NCBI GenBank assembly: GCA_030631525.1
Contig: DAOVKY010000001.1
Location: forward strand, 1-36,916
Direction: 5' to 3'
DNA: 36,916 bases
From: a bacterium
GTDB taxonomy: Bacteria > JAHJDO01
In this document: one piece after another, positions 7,301 to 15,400 of the stretch
Layout of the letters: the number at the start of each line of letters is the position of its first letter
How positions within the stretch are numbered: the stretch's first letter is position 1
Translations under genes and position numbers: made by a program
Notes under the pieces: generated by a model
Seen by the model: only the letters and a program-made list of their open reading frames with translations
Databases searched by the model: none
What the model was told of the DNA's origin: nothing

Positions 7301-9361
7301 GTAGACAATATATTTGCTGATCCTGCTGCTCTGACTTTAGACCTGATGGAGTATGCTGATGACGCTACAGCTCAGGCCGCTTATGTAAGCAGTATCAGGA
7401 CCCACGCTGACGGGATTAACTATGATGTAACGGCTCTGGGGGCTGATAGCATAACTGCTTCGGAAGCTCCTGCAGGGATTATTGCTGGAGAGATAGATCT
7501 GCTTATGAATATGCGAGGCGGTTCAACAAAATATGCTAATGTTGGGCAATACGAAACTGCGAAAGTGGCTTCTATCAACGCTAGTGTCATCACTTTAACT
7601 ACAAATATTTTAAAGATTTATGGCGAGTCTGCGAATTCAGATCTAACGGATCAGAAACTAATTGTCCAGCGAGTTCCTCAATATTCTGCGGTTACTATCA
7701 ATAATAGCGGGAAGCTGACTGCTACTGCTTGGAATGGAACAAAAGGCGGGGTTGTTGTCTTAATGTGCGCCGGCATTGTTGAAGTTAAGACAGGGGGCAG
7801 TATCGATGTTTCTGAATTAGGGTATAGAGGGGGGATAGGTTGTATTTCGGTTAACTGCACCGCATATCAGGGAGAAGGCAATAAAGGTGCTGGAAGTCAA
7901 TCCCTGCTTGCAAATGGCAACGGTGGTGGTGGTGGTTGGGGAATTAATAAAGTCTCTCCAGCAGATGAAGGAGCTGGCGGTTCAGGTGGACATATAAATG
8001 CAGGACAAAAGGGGAATGGAAGGGGTGGTGCCTATAAGGGCGGCGATGGCGGAGAAGCTGTCGGAAATGCTGATTTGAGTAAAATGTTTTTTGGTGGTGG
8101 TTCAGGTGGCGATGCACAACCTGAGCAGCCACAGAGGAATGGTGTTGCGGGTGGTGGTATTATCTATTTAATAACTGATGAAATTAAGGGGGCAGGTAAT
8201 ATATTTGCTAAAGGGAAACAAGGTCAAACGGAACAATGTTCGGGCGCTGGTGGTTCTGTTTTAGTTGAAAGGAATTTATATCAATTCACAGGCACTGTGT
8301 CTGTCGCAGGTGGTTTAGCAGGAGGCTGTGATCACTATTGTGGAAAAGCTGGCTCTGACGGCAGAAGTAAAACAGATTCAGAGGATGAAGATATAGTCGA
8401 GATACAAGGCGATTATTCATTAAAGGTTATTGCTAATCAGGATGATAGCGAGGACGGATATCTATTAAAAACCTTTGACTCTTCTTTGGATTTAAGCAAG
8501 GATAATACAATACAATTTTATACGAAATCAAACAGAGTTGGAGAGAATTTCAAACTGCAGATAAAAAGCGAGGATACGGAAGTCGTTACAGAAAAGTCAG
8601 TAAATATCCTTGTTGCTGATGAATGGCAGACTGTAGAATGGGATATTTCTGGGGTTGCAGAGAAAGATAAAAAAGATATCAAATGGCTCTATGTTGTAAT
8701 TACAAACGACGATGCTGAGAATACTTTTTACTTAGACAATATAATTGCTATAGGCGAGTATATCTCTACAGGCGAAGATCAAGTCTGGCTGGCAGTCAAG
8801 CGCACCATAAATGGGGTTGTAAAGCGATTTGTGGAGTATTTAAAGCCGCAAGCCTTTGCTAGTCTGCAGGACGCATTCTTCGTTGATTCTGGTCTGTCTT
8901 ATGATGGTTCTGCTGCGACAATTATATCAGGGTTGGATCATCTCATTGGCGAGGAAGTTGTTATTCTTGCTGATGGGCTTAAGATAGCGGCGCAAACAGT
9001 CAATGCAAGCGGGGAGATAACGCTGGAGACGGCTGCAAAGAAAGTTCATGCAGGTCTAGCTTCGCTTCCTAAGATACAAACAATGAATATAGAGGCTGGT
9101 TCTCAATTAGGGACTTCACAAGGCAAAATTAAGCGAATACACGAGGTTAAAATCAGACTGAAAGATACAGTCGGTGGTAAATTCGGTTATGACGAAAATA
9201 ACTTGGAGAGCATGTCAGGAACTGTCTTGTTTTCAGGCGATAAAATCGTGACCTTTCCTTATGGTTATGAGCGGGATTATTTCGTCATGATAACGCAGCC
9301 AGATCCTTTGCCGATGACAGTGATTGCGCTAATGCCTTCTATTGTTACAGAAGATGGATAA
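4355..9361 (+). CDS. Giant tail tubular protein B-like (T7 gp12-like) with inserted adhesin-type domains
   Basis: 1668 residues; relatives are about 600-800. Residues 1-370 (ILSNFTAGEISSSLYGRVDL, VRRPGTYYV, RLIPFEFS) and residues 1473-1668 (EDQVWLAVKRTINGVVKRFVEYL, QDAFFVDSGLSYDG, FSGDKIVTFPYGYERDYFVMI) are the two halves of a known podovirus tail nozzle protein. Between them, about residues 373-1471 form an insert: MEY motifs (~385 and ~405), a six-bladed NHL propeller (~429-691), two near-identical beta-sandwiches (~697-824, ~862-989), another MEY motif (~997), a Gly-rich domain (~1156-1335) and a third beta-sandwich (~1344-1469). Start is GTG with AAAGGAG 10 bases upstream. Nozzle role from family; insert role in cell-surface binding is inferred. 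Confidence 0.85.
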   Translation: MPRQDPILSNFTAGEISSSLYGRVDLAKYYNGCRLLENYLIKPQGGAVRRPGTYYVEDVKYHNRKVRLIPFEFSDTQAYILEFGHEYIRFYMDEGQLQSGSAAYEIASPYQESDLFELDYAQSADVMYIVHPDYAPRKLTRTGHTAWTLSTPSFTANPFTGANKYPSCVEFFEQRLFFANSNDDPQKIWGSKSAEYENMTTGAGDDDAVEYTIAASKVNAIRWLQAKDVLLFGTIGAEWRLGATSASEPITPTNVLCRRQSTYGSALVKPVTVGQAILFLQRARRKVRELVYSFEQDTYLAPDMNLLADHMTKSGIVDMAYQQEPDSILWSVLSNGYLVGMTYQRDQEVVGWHRHITNGKVESVACIPSKEVISAIKESEIDWMEYPTDALAQNAYPAYPRKEIDYMEYATNVLAQAAYVSDGSAVADWTTYGSRGIGIGQFYEIKGIHYDPASGFIYVADCHNDRIVKTKIDGTGWTTLGGFNKPIGIYYDSASGFIYVGNANSNNIVKTKIDGTGWTTLGGFSEPRGIYYDSASEFIYVIQAHLIIKTKIDGTGWTTYGSQGSGVGQFSYPSGIHYDPASGFIYVADYNNGRIVKTKIDGTGWTTLGGFNKPRGIHYDPASGFIYVADYSNDHIVKTKIDGTGWTTYGSQGSGVGQFHSPFDIAYDPASGFIYVADYYYNDRIVKTDAGWGGLLTLQSYSESIIKWQGSYSLKGVALITESLNDTLTRTVSPTINMSGQNNIFLDVRASRTGSNFKIEFHDSGGNTITHTINIVAANTWQTEDIDISAVADADKDAIDQIKITILNADAENIFYLDNIFTGIDLKAYSAYPAHEYDRGNGSDGEITLGSTKNINTDVISCSLQCYSEGTIKTQGTYALKILSDLTGSLNQTLTRTVNPVIDLTDKTAIKLDIRASRTGENFKIEFHDSGGNTISHTIDIVAADTFQTDTIDISSVANADKDAIDQIKITVLNADASNIIYVDNIFADPAALTLDLMEYADDATAQAAYVSSIRTHADGINYDVTALGADSITASEAPAGIIAGEIDLLMNMRGGSTKYANVGQYETAKVASINASVITLTTNILKIYGESANSDLTDQKLIVQRVPQYSAVTINNSGKLTATAWNGTKGGVVVLMCAGIVEVKTGGSIDVSELGYRGGIGCISVNCTAYQGEGNKGAGSQSLLANGNGGGGGWGINKVSPADEGAGGSGGHINAGQKGNGRGGAYKGGDGGEAVGNADLSKMFFGGGSGGDAQPEQPQRNGVAGGGIIYLITDEIKGAGNIFAKGKQGQTEQCSGAGGSVLVERNLYQFTGTVSVAGGLAGGCDHYCGKAGSDGRSKTDSEDEDIVEIQGDYSLKVIANQDDSEDGYLLKTFDSSLDLSKDNTIQFYTKSNRVGENFKLQIKSEDTEVVTEKSVNILVADEWQTVEWDISGVAEKDKKDIKWLYVVITNDDAENTFYLDNIIAIGEYISTGEDQVWLAVKRTINGVVKRFVEYLKPQAFASLQDAFFVDSGLSYDGSAATIISGLDHLIGEEVVILADGLKIAAQTVNASGEITLETAAKKVHAGLASLPKIQTMNIEAGSQLGTSQGKIKRIHEVKIRLKDTVGGKFGYDENNLESMSGTVLFSGDKIVTFPYGYERDYFVMITQPDPLPMTVIALMPSIVTEDG
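5640..6425 (+). repeat. Six NHL-type repeats within the tail protein
   Basis: Repeated blades of the form GIHYDPASGFIYVADY..NDRIVKTKIDGTGWTT. The DNA word acaaagatagacgg recurs at 5762, 5885, 6002, 6146 and 6269, so units are 117-144 bp and nearly identical. Blade 3 is degenerate (EFIYVIQAHLI). The first piece (DWTTYGSRG) could close the ring with the last blade. Confidence 0.85.
6441..7325 (+). repeat. Tandem pair of beta-sandwich modules in the tail protein
   Basis: Two modules share LQ(S/C)YSE, LTRTV, RASRTGxNFKIEFHDSGGNT, DADKDAIDQIKIT and YxDNIF. They start at about 6444 and 6940. The similarity is high at protein level with silent drift at DNA level, so the duplication is older than that of the NHL blades. 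A more diverged third copy lies at about 8385-8760. Confidence 0.8.
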
Positions 9362-9365
9362 ACTA

Positions 9366-9374
9366 TGGTATAAT
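9366..9374 (+). promoter_or_regulatory. Extended -10 promoter of the second HNH gene
   Basis: TGG followed by TATAAT (9369-9374) directly after the tail gene stop. No good -35 was found. TATAATGTTTT is followed by TGGAGG and is shared with the element before the HNH gene at 35833. Confidence 0.5.
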
Positions 9375-9391
9375 GTTTTTGGAGGACTGAT

Positions 9392-10003
9392 ATGCCAACA
9401 GGAATTTACATAAGAACAAAAGAAGCAAGAGAGAATACAGGAAAAGCTAAAATGGGAAAGAAAAATCCTATGTTTGGGAAGCCGACTTGGAATAAAGGGA
9501 AAGTGGGAATTTATTCAAAAGAAACCTTAAGAAAAAACGTTGAAGCACATCTTGGTAAACACTCTGCGAATGAATTTAAAAAAGGACATAAAGCTTGGAA
9601 TAGAGGATTAAAAGGGGTTCTGAAAGCTTGGAATAAGGGAATTCCTAATCCAAATTTTCAGGGAGAAAATAATCCTAAATGGAAAGGTGGCATTACTCCT
9701 TTATACGACCGAATTAGAAAGCTACCAGAATACAAAGAATGGCGAACGTCTATTTACAAGCGAGATAACTATACCTGCCAAGAATGTGGCAGTCAAGAAA
9801 GCGGGACACTCAATGCACATCACAGTGATAAATTCTTTGCTGAATTACTTGCAGAGTTTCTGCAGGAGTATGACCAGTTCAGTCCGTATGAGGATATAGA
9901 TACGCTCTTGCGATTGGCGATGAAATGGCAGCCATTCTGGACTGCTGAGGGAATTACATATTGCGATGATTGTCATATAGAAGAACATAAGGGAAAGCGA
10001 TAA
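9392..10003 (+). CDS. HNH endonuclease with NUMOD3-like targeting motifs
   Basis: 203 residues. Residues 14-110 contain short basic repeats of the NUMOD3 type (NTGKAKMGKKNPMFGK, KAWNRGL, KAWNKG), known as DNA-binding modules of homing endonucleases. The catalytic part begins at WKGGITPLYDRIRKL and contains RDNYTCQECG, NAHHSDKFFAELLAEFLQEYDQFSPYED and YCDDCH, typical of HNH nucleases. The start has a strong TGGAGG. It lies between a tail gene and a GNAT-like gene and is followed by an ATG immediately after its stop. Its catalytic domain is shared with the HNH genes at 19827 and 35833. Confidence 0.88.
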   Translation: MPTGIYIRTKEARENTGKAKMGKKNPMFGKPTWNKGKVGIYSKETLRKNVEAHLGKHSANEFKKGHKAWNRGLKGVLKAWNKGIPNPNFQGENNPKWKGGITPLYDRIRKLPEYKEWRTSIYKRDNYTCQECGSQESGTLNAHHSDKFFAELLAEFLQEYDQFSPYEDIDTLLRLAMKWQPFWTAEGITYCDDCHIEEHKGKR

Positions 10004-10441
10004 ATGGATATACACAAATTCTGTAAAATGCACATAGAAAAGCTGGATATCCCGAAAAATGAGAAGATAGATTTTTTAAAGTATTACGATTTATTTCTTG
10101 ACGGAGATAATTCGCCTTGTTTCACAGTTATGGATAATGACCTTGTAAAGGGTTGCGCGGGAATAAGAGGAATTAGTAAGGGGGTTGGAGAAGCTTGGGT
10201 TGTATTCAATCACGATTTCCTTGAAAAGCATAAAAAGGTTCTGTGCGTTAAGATTAAAAACTATATAGATTTTATTTCCGTAACATATGATTTACACAGA
10301 ATACAAGCATTAGTTGAATGCGATAATGATATACATAGGAAATTTATTAAAGTGATGGGTTTTCAATTTGAGGGCACACTCAGGGCTTATGATGAATATA
10401 AAAACGATTGGTTAATGTTTAGTATAGTGAAGGGGGTTTAA
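10004..10441 (+). CDS. GNAT-like virion-cluster protein (T7 gp13-like position)
   Basis: 145 residues. The middle and end (VKGCAGIRGI, EAWVVFNHDFLEKHK, YDLHRIQALVECDNDIHRKFIKVMGFQFEGTLRAY) follow the GNAT acetyltransferase fold, with the GFxxEG type terminal motif. T7-like phages keep a GNAT-like protein of this size (gp13, DUF2833 family) between the tail hub gene and the ejection proteins, exactly this position. Whether it still acetylates anything is unknown; the acetyl-CoA loop is not clearly conserved. The ATG touches the stop codon of the preceding HNH gene; AAGGGA serves as ribosome site. Confidence 0.65.
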   Translation: MDIHKFCKMHIEKLDIPKNEKIDFLKYYDLFLDGDNSPCFTVMDNDLVKGCAGIRGISKGVGEAWVVFNHDFLEKHKKVLCVKIKNYIDFISVTYDLHRIQALVECDNDIHRKFIKVMGFQFEGTLRAYDEYKNDWLMFSIVKGV

Positions 10442-10442
10442 C

Positions 10443-10916
10443 ATGATAGGCGCAATAATAGCCATTGTCGCTGCTTTAGTCTCTGCTGGTTCCGCTGTAT
10501 ATTCTGCGCAGCAACAGCGTAAAACGGCGGCTTATAGGGCTAAATTAGCAGAGGAAGCCGGCGAGGAAGTAAAAGCAGGGACTGAATTGGATGTGGCCCG
10601 ACACAGGGAGAGAATAAAAAGACTAAGATCAACCCAAAGGGCTAAGTATGCGAAGTCTGGTGTTAAAATGGAAGGTTCGCCTCTTGAAGTGCTTGCTGAT
10701 ACTCAGGTTCAGGCTGATCTTGACGAAATGATTATCAGACATGGCGGTTATGTTACCGAGAGAGCGCATCAGCGTTCAGCTATGTGGGAGAGACGTGCTG
10801 GCAAGTCAGCTCAAACAGCGGGATATATAGGCGCAGGAACGTCGCTATTATCAGGCGCATATAGTGCCTATTCTGGTTATTCAGCCAGAAATCCTAAATT
10901 GTCAACAACAACGTAG
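10443..10916 (+). CDS. Internal virion protein, gp14-like
   Basis: 157 residues. It starts with a hydrophobic helix (IGAIIAIVAALVSAGSAVYSAQQQ), followed by a long Ala/Glu/Arg-rich coiled-coil region and a second small-residue region (SAQTAGYIGAGTSLLSGAYSAYSG). This is the pattern of T7 gp14-like ejection proteins, which insert in the outer membrane on infection. GGGGG at -9 provides translation start; it begins one base after the preceding stop. Function is inferred from pattern and gene order. Confidence 0.7.
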   Translation: MIGAIIAIVAALVSAGSAVYSAQQQRKTAAYRAKLAEEAGEEVKAGTELDVARHRERIKRLRSTQRAKYAKSGVKMEGSPLEVLADTQVQADLDEMIIRHGGYVTERAHQRSAMWERRAGKSAQTAGYIGAGTSLLSGAYSAYSGYSARNPKLSTTT

Positions 10917-10924
10917 GTGTAATT

Positions 10925-12454
10925 ATGGGAAGAATACCGATTTATACTTCTCGGGCCACTATGAGAACGGGGCCAATTGTCAAGCCTCATCCTAAAACAG
11001 GGACAGAGGTGTCTGAGGCAATAGGTGCGTTTGCCCGGACTGTTGGCAAAGTTGGGGAGGACTGGGCTACTCAGAAAGCTTCGGTTGAGGCTCAGGCCGA
11101 GTATGCCAATAACACGCTTCTATATAAGCAGGCAGTAAATAACAATATTACAGTTCAATCCGAAGATGCGAGTATTGATCCTGACGATCTGGTTCCAAAT
11201 TATAAGAAATCAATGCAAGAAGTTTCTGGATCGTTGGTCTGGAAAAGCAAACTTGCACAGAAGCAGTTTGAGCTTAACAAAGGCAATTTTGACTTAGGGG
11301 CTGAACAGAGACTTAATGTTCTTGGTAGAAATAGATTTATCGCAAACATAAAGGCTGGGTATGAAACCTCTCGCAAGGCTGCAGTAGATAATGGGGATTT
11401 AAAAGGCGGTTTGTTAGCTCTGCAGGCGATAGAAAGTTCTTTTACTCCGGAGCAATACAAAGCTGAGAAAATAGACTTAATACACGACGTAGAATATGCT
11501 CAGGCTGGGCGTGCTTTAGCTTTGGATATAAATGCGGATTTGAAAGAGTTTAAGAATATATCCAAAGAAGAAAAAGTCAAATTGGTAAATAATGCCAAAT
11601 CTGCTGCTAGGGCAGAGGCAAATAGATTAAAAGCGGAACGCAAAGAAAATGAAAAAATATATTTTGAACAGACAAATGATACTTTTGATGAAGCATTTAG
11701 AAAAAATGAATTAACTATGCCGGAAGTAAATAATTCGATTTTACCTACCAAAGGAGAAGGTGGCAAGATTTGGTGGCGCAAAAAATTAACAACAAGTCCT
11801 GCAAGTGAATCTGATATTTCAGTAGTAAAAGATATAAGAAGAAAACGAGCCATAGGGACGCTTACTCTTGTTGATATAGATTCAAAACAAGACAAATTAA
11901 CTAGGGCTGATTATATTCGCTTTAGTAGTGAAAAAAAGAAAAGACAAAAAGAGATAATTGACGGTAAATATATTCCTAGCGTATTTGAAGAAAAATCATA
12001 TATGTTTATGGATGAATTAGATAGACTTGTAGATAATGGCACGGTAACAGACAAGGAAGCAGAGGAAGCAAAGTTGAAGTTGCCCGAACAATTATATGAT
12101 AGAGCAATGAAGGAAGGATTTACAGAAAAGCAAATTACCGATTATTCAGAATTTCTGATAGGAAGCTATTTATTAAAAGAATCACAAATCAGAAGGGATG
12201 CCTCAGCATTTAAAAAATTCATGAGCTTTATGGGTTCAAATGTTCAAGGACTTATAAGAGAATCTCGTAGAGAAAAAAGGGTAGAAGCATTACCCACAGA
12301 AGCCGACTTTCCAACTGAAGAAATAGAAGAAGAGGCGATTGAAATTAAAGATATCACTCCAGAGAATGTTGCGCATTTATCTGATTGGTTAAAGAAAAAC
12401 AAAAAACTTGTTAATGAAAAAAACATAAGATATTTATATGAACAACTTAAATGA
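10925..12454 (+). CDS. Internal virion (ejection) protein, gp15-like
   Basis: 509 residues, almost wholly helical and charged, with no membrane segment. It lies between the gp14-like and the giant gp16-like genes, where T7-like phages encode the middle ejection protein. N-terminal GPIVKPHPKTGTEVSEAIGAFARTVGKVGEDWA resembles virion core proteins of podoviruses. The stop overlaps the next start by 17 bases, so the two are translationally coupled. Assignment by order and composition. Confidence 0.65.
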   Translation: MGRIPIYTSRATMRTGPIVKPHPKTGTEVSEAIGAFARTVGKVGEDWATQKASVEAQAEYANNTLLYKQAVNNNITVQSEDASIDPDDLVPNYKKSMQEVSGSLVWKSKLAQKQFELNKGNFDLGAEQRLNVLGRNRFIANIKAGYETSRKAAVDNGDLKGGLLALQAIESSFTPEQYKAEKIDLIHDVEYAQAGRALALDINADLKEFKNISKEEKVKLVNNAKSAARAEANRLKAERKENEKIYFEQTNDTFDEAFRKNELTMPEVNNSILPTKGEGGKIWWRKKLTTSPASESDISVVKDIRRKRAIGTLTLVDIDSKQDKLTRADYIRFSSEKKKRQKEIIDGKYIPSVFEEKSYMFMDELDRLVDNGTVTDKEAEEAKLKLPEQLYDRAMKEGFTEKQITDYSEFLIGSYLLKESQIRRDASAFKKFMSFMGSNVQGLIRESRREKRVEALPTEADFPTEEIEEEAIEIKDITPENVAHLSDWLKKNKKLVNEKNIRYLYEQLK

Positions 12455-15400
12455 TTTAGATTTTAGCAAGGTGGATATGTCTAAACTTGAGGACGCGCCT
12501 AAAAGCGTTATGATTGACTTATCTAAACTTGAAAAGGAGCCTGAAAAGATAGAACCGAGAGAGTTACCTAAGTGGGAAGCATTAGATTTCGGTGATAGGG
12601 TTTTCAATAGGATAAGGAGTATTTCTCCACAAGTTTATGATAGAAATGTAAGAGATGCTAGAGCAATAAGAAATTTCATGGAAGAGACAAAAGAAACACT
12701 TACAAAAATGCCGGATCCAGAGTTAATATTGGAAGGAATCCCAAAAGCAGTTGCCAAAGGTTCTATATATACGCTATCAACATTAGGCACTCAAGTTGAA
12801 TGGTTTGGCGAAATGTTGGCAAATCCCTCTCTTAATGAATTAAATCCTATGACACCGGCAGAAAAAATGATGGCGAATATGAATAAAGTTGCTGGTGATT
12901 ATGTTGCTGAATATGGCAGGACAGCGGCTGAATATTGGGCGAAAAAAGCAGAAGGAATAAAGTTTACGCCTGAACTATTAGAGGCTTTGAGTGGAGACTT
13001 AAAAGATGAATTCTGGTTAAAATCAAGCGTATTGGTATCGCAAGCCATTCCTTCATTGGCAATGTCATGGGGAGTTGGAGCAACCACTGGAAGCACGATT
13101 GCGGCAGTTGCAGTATTAGGCGGATTGGAAGCGGCGCCGGAATATAAAGCCGCCAGAAAAGCAGGAAAAACAGTTGAAGAAGCCACTCTTATTGGTGCTG
13201 CTGTATGGGCTGGAGTAAGCGTATTAGAATATTATCCAATGAATTTTATTTTAGGCGGCGGCACAGGTAAGGTAATGAGTTCAATGTTTATTGCAGGATT
13301 AGCAGGAGCAGGAGAAGAAGGATTACAGGGGATATGGACAAATCTAGTAGCCAAAATAGGATATGATAAGACAAGAGAACTAATGGAAGGATTTGCGGAA
13401 AATATTATAGCAGGGGCAGGTTCTCAAGGTTTATTTGGTGGCTTTTCAGCCAGTAGAATGAATAGATTTACAGAATTAAAAAATGAGGCAGGATTAACAA
13501 AATCAGAATTAGGCATGTTGTATGAGCAGATAACCTCTCTGATTATAAAGAAAGCTCCTGAAATAGAAAATAAATTGAAAGCACTTCAAGCATTAGTTCC
13601 AGCATTAAGTATTGAGGAGATTAAAAAATTAAAATTGCCTGAGACAGAAAAAGAAATATGGCAGATGACAAGAACAGAATTAAAAGCATATAACGAGGGA
13701 AAACTAAAAATAGCAGAAAAAGAAGGAAAGGATATATTCTTTCAACAAAATTTATATCCTACTGATGAACGCACATTGGGAAGAATACATGAAGAAAGTG
13801 TTATGCGAGCGATTGAAGAAGGAGAATCTATCCCAAAAAAGGTATTGGCAGAATATCCTAAATTAAAGAAAAAAATCATAACACCGGCAAAGAAACCTGC
13901 TAAAGTTGTAAAAGAAGTTAAAGAGCCTGTTGAGACATTTACTCAAAAATTACAAAAGATAGAACAGGAATTCAAAACCGTAAGAGCTAGGACAAAAGCA
14001 GAAATAAAAGTAATTCAAACAGAAATTATTAAAGAATTAGAAACATCAAAACTTGAAGCTAAAGACAAAGCAAAGTTTATTCGGGCAATAAAGAACGTTC
14101 AAACACAACAACAGCTTATTAAGCAACTGCCTATCATACAAGAGCGTGTTGCTACATTGGAAACAAAGGCGCAGGTCAGAAAGATTAAATCGCAGATCAA
14201 GAGAACTGTTAAAGCTACAAAACCGAGAAAAGTAGCAGGGAAACCAAAAGGCAGGTTTACGCCAGAAGTTCAAGAGGTTTTGGATATTTTTAGGAATACA
14301 GTTAAATTAGGTCAAGATGCTGCAATAGAGCGTCTTAATGCCAATCTTGCGAAAGAGGGGATACCTTCTCCTATAAATGCGCTAGAGAATAAATTGCTTT
14401 CTCTTATGTCCGGACAGGCTCTAACTCCACTAGAATTGCAAGATTTATTAGGCAATATAGCAGCATTAAAAGAGGGTGGAGCTGCTATTGCTAAAATTGA
14501 AGTTGTAAAGAAACGTGAACAACGCAAAGTTGAGCGGGAAGAATCATTGAAGGATATTATCGGCACAAAAACACCAAGCATATCACGCATAAAAAAAACT
14601 GGCGATAAACTAAAGAAAACTTTCAAATCTCTTAGTCATACTGTATTGGGTTGGGATAATTTAATGAATCTGCTTGCTATTGATAATAAACTTGCACCCG
14701 GAGAAAGTCGTATAGAAAAAATAACAAAAGTGAGCCATTTAGAGACAGCAGAAAAACGAACTGTGCGCATTGCCATTGAAGATGTTACCAAAAAGGCTAT
14801 GGATAGCTTCGGATTTACTACAGAGAAGCAACTTATAAATAAATTCAGAGAAGATTCCAAGATTGAATCGTTGGGAATATTTAAAAATGCGAGAAATGAG
14901 GAAGTTAATTTTGAATTAAGCAAATCAGAAGCGCGCAAATTATGGATGGAAATGCAGGACAAAACATTGCGAGAAACATTTTTCACTGAAAAAGGCAATG
15001 CCTATACAGCTACCATGATGCAGGCAGTTTATGAATTCTTGGGCCAAGAAGATAGGGCATTTGCTATGGCTCAATTAGATTTCTACCGAGCTTTTTATAA
15101 TCAAGTTAATGAGGTATATTCAAAAGGCTATGGTATAAATCTGCCATTTAATGAATTTTATAGTCCGATAAGCAGAGAGTATAAAGACATTACGATCACA
15201 GATGAATTTTTAAAGGAAATGAATTTCAGGCGTTCAGTTACTACCGGAAGCCTGAAGAGCAGGATATCTAATGTGAGACCAATAAAACCGCAATCTGATA
15301 TAGCAGTTTTGCAAAAACATATAATTGAAATGAGCCACTTTATTGTCTGGTCTGATAAAATCAGCCAACTAAATAATATATTCACAGACAATAAGATAAA

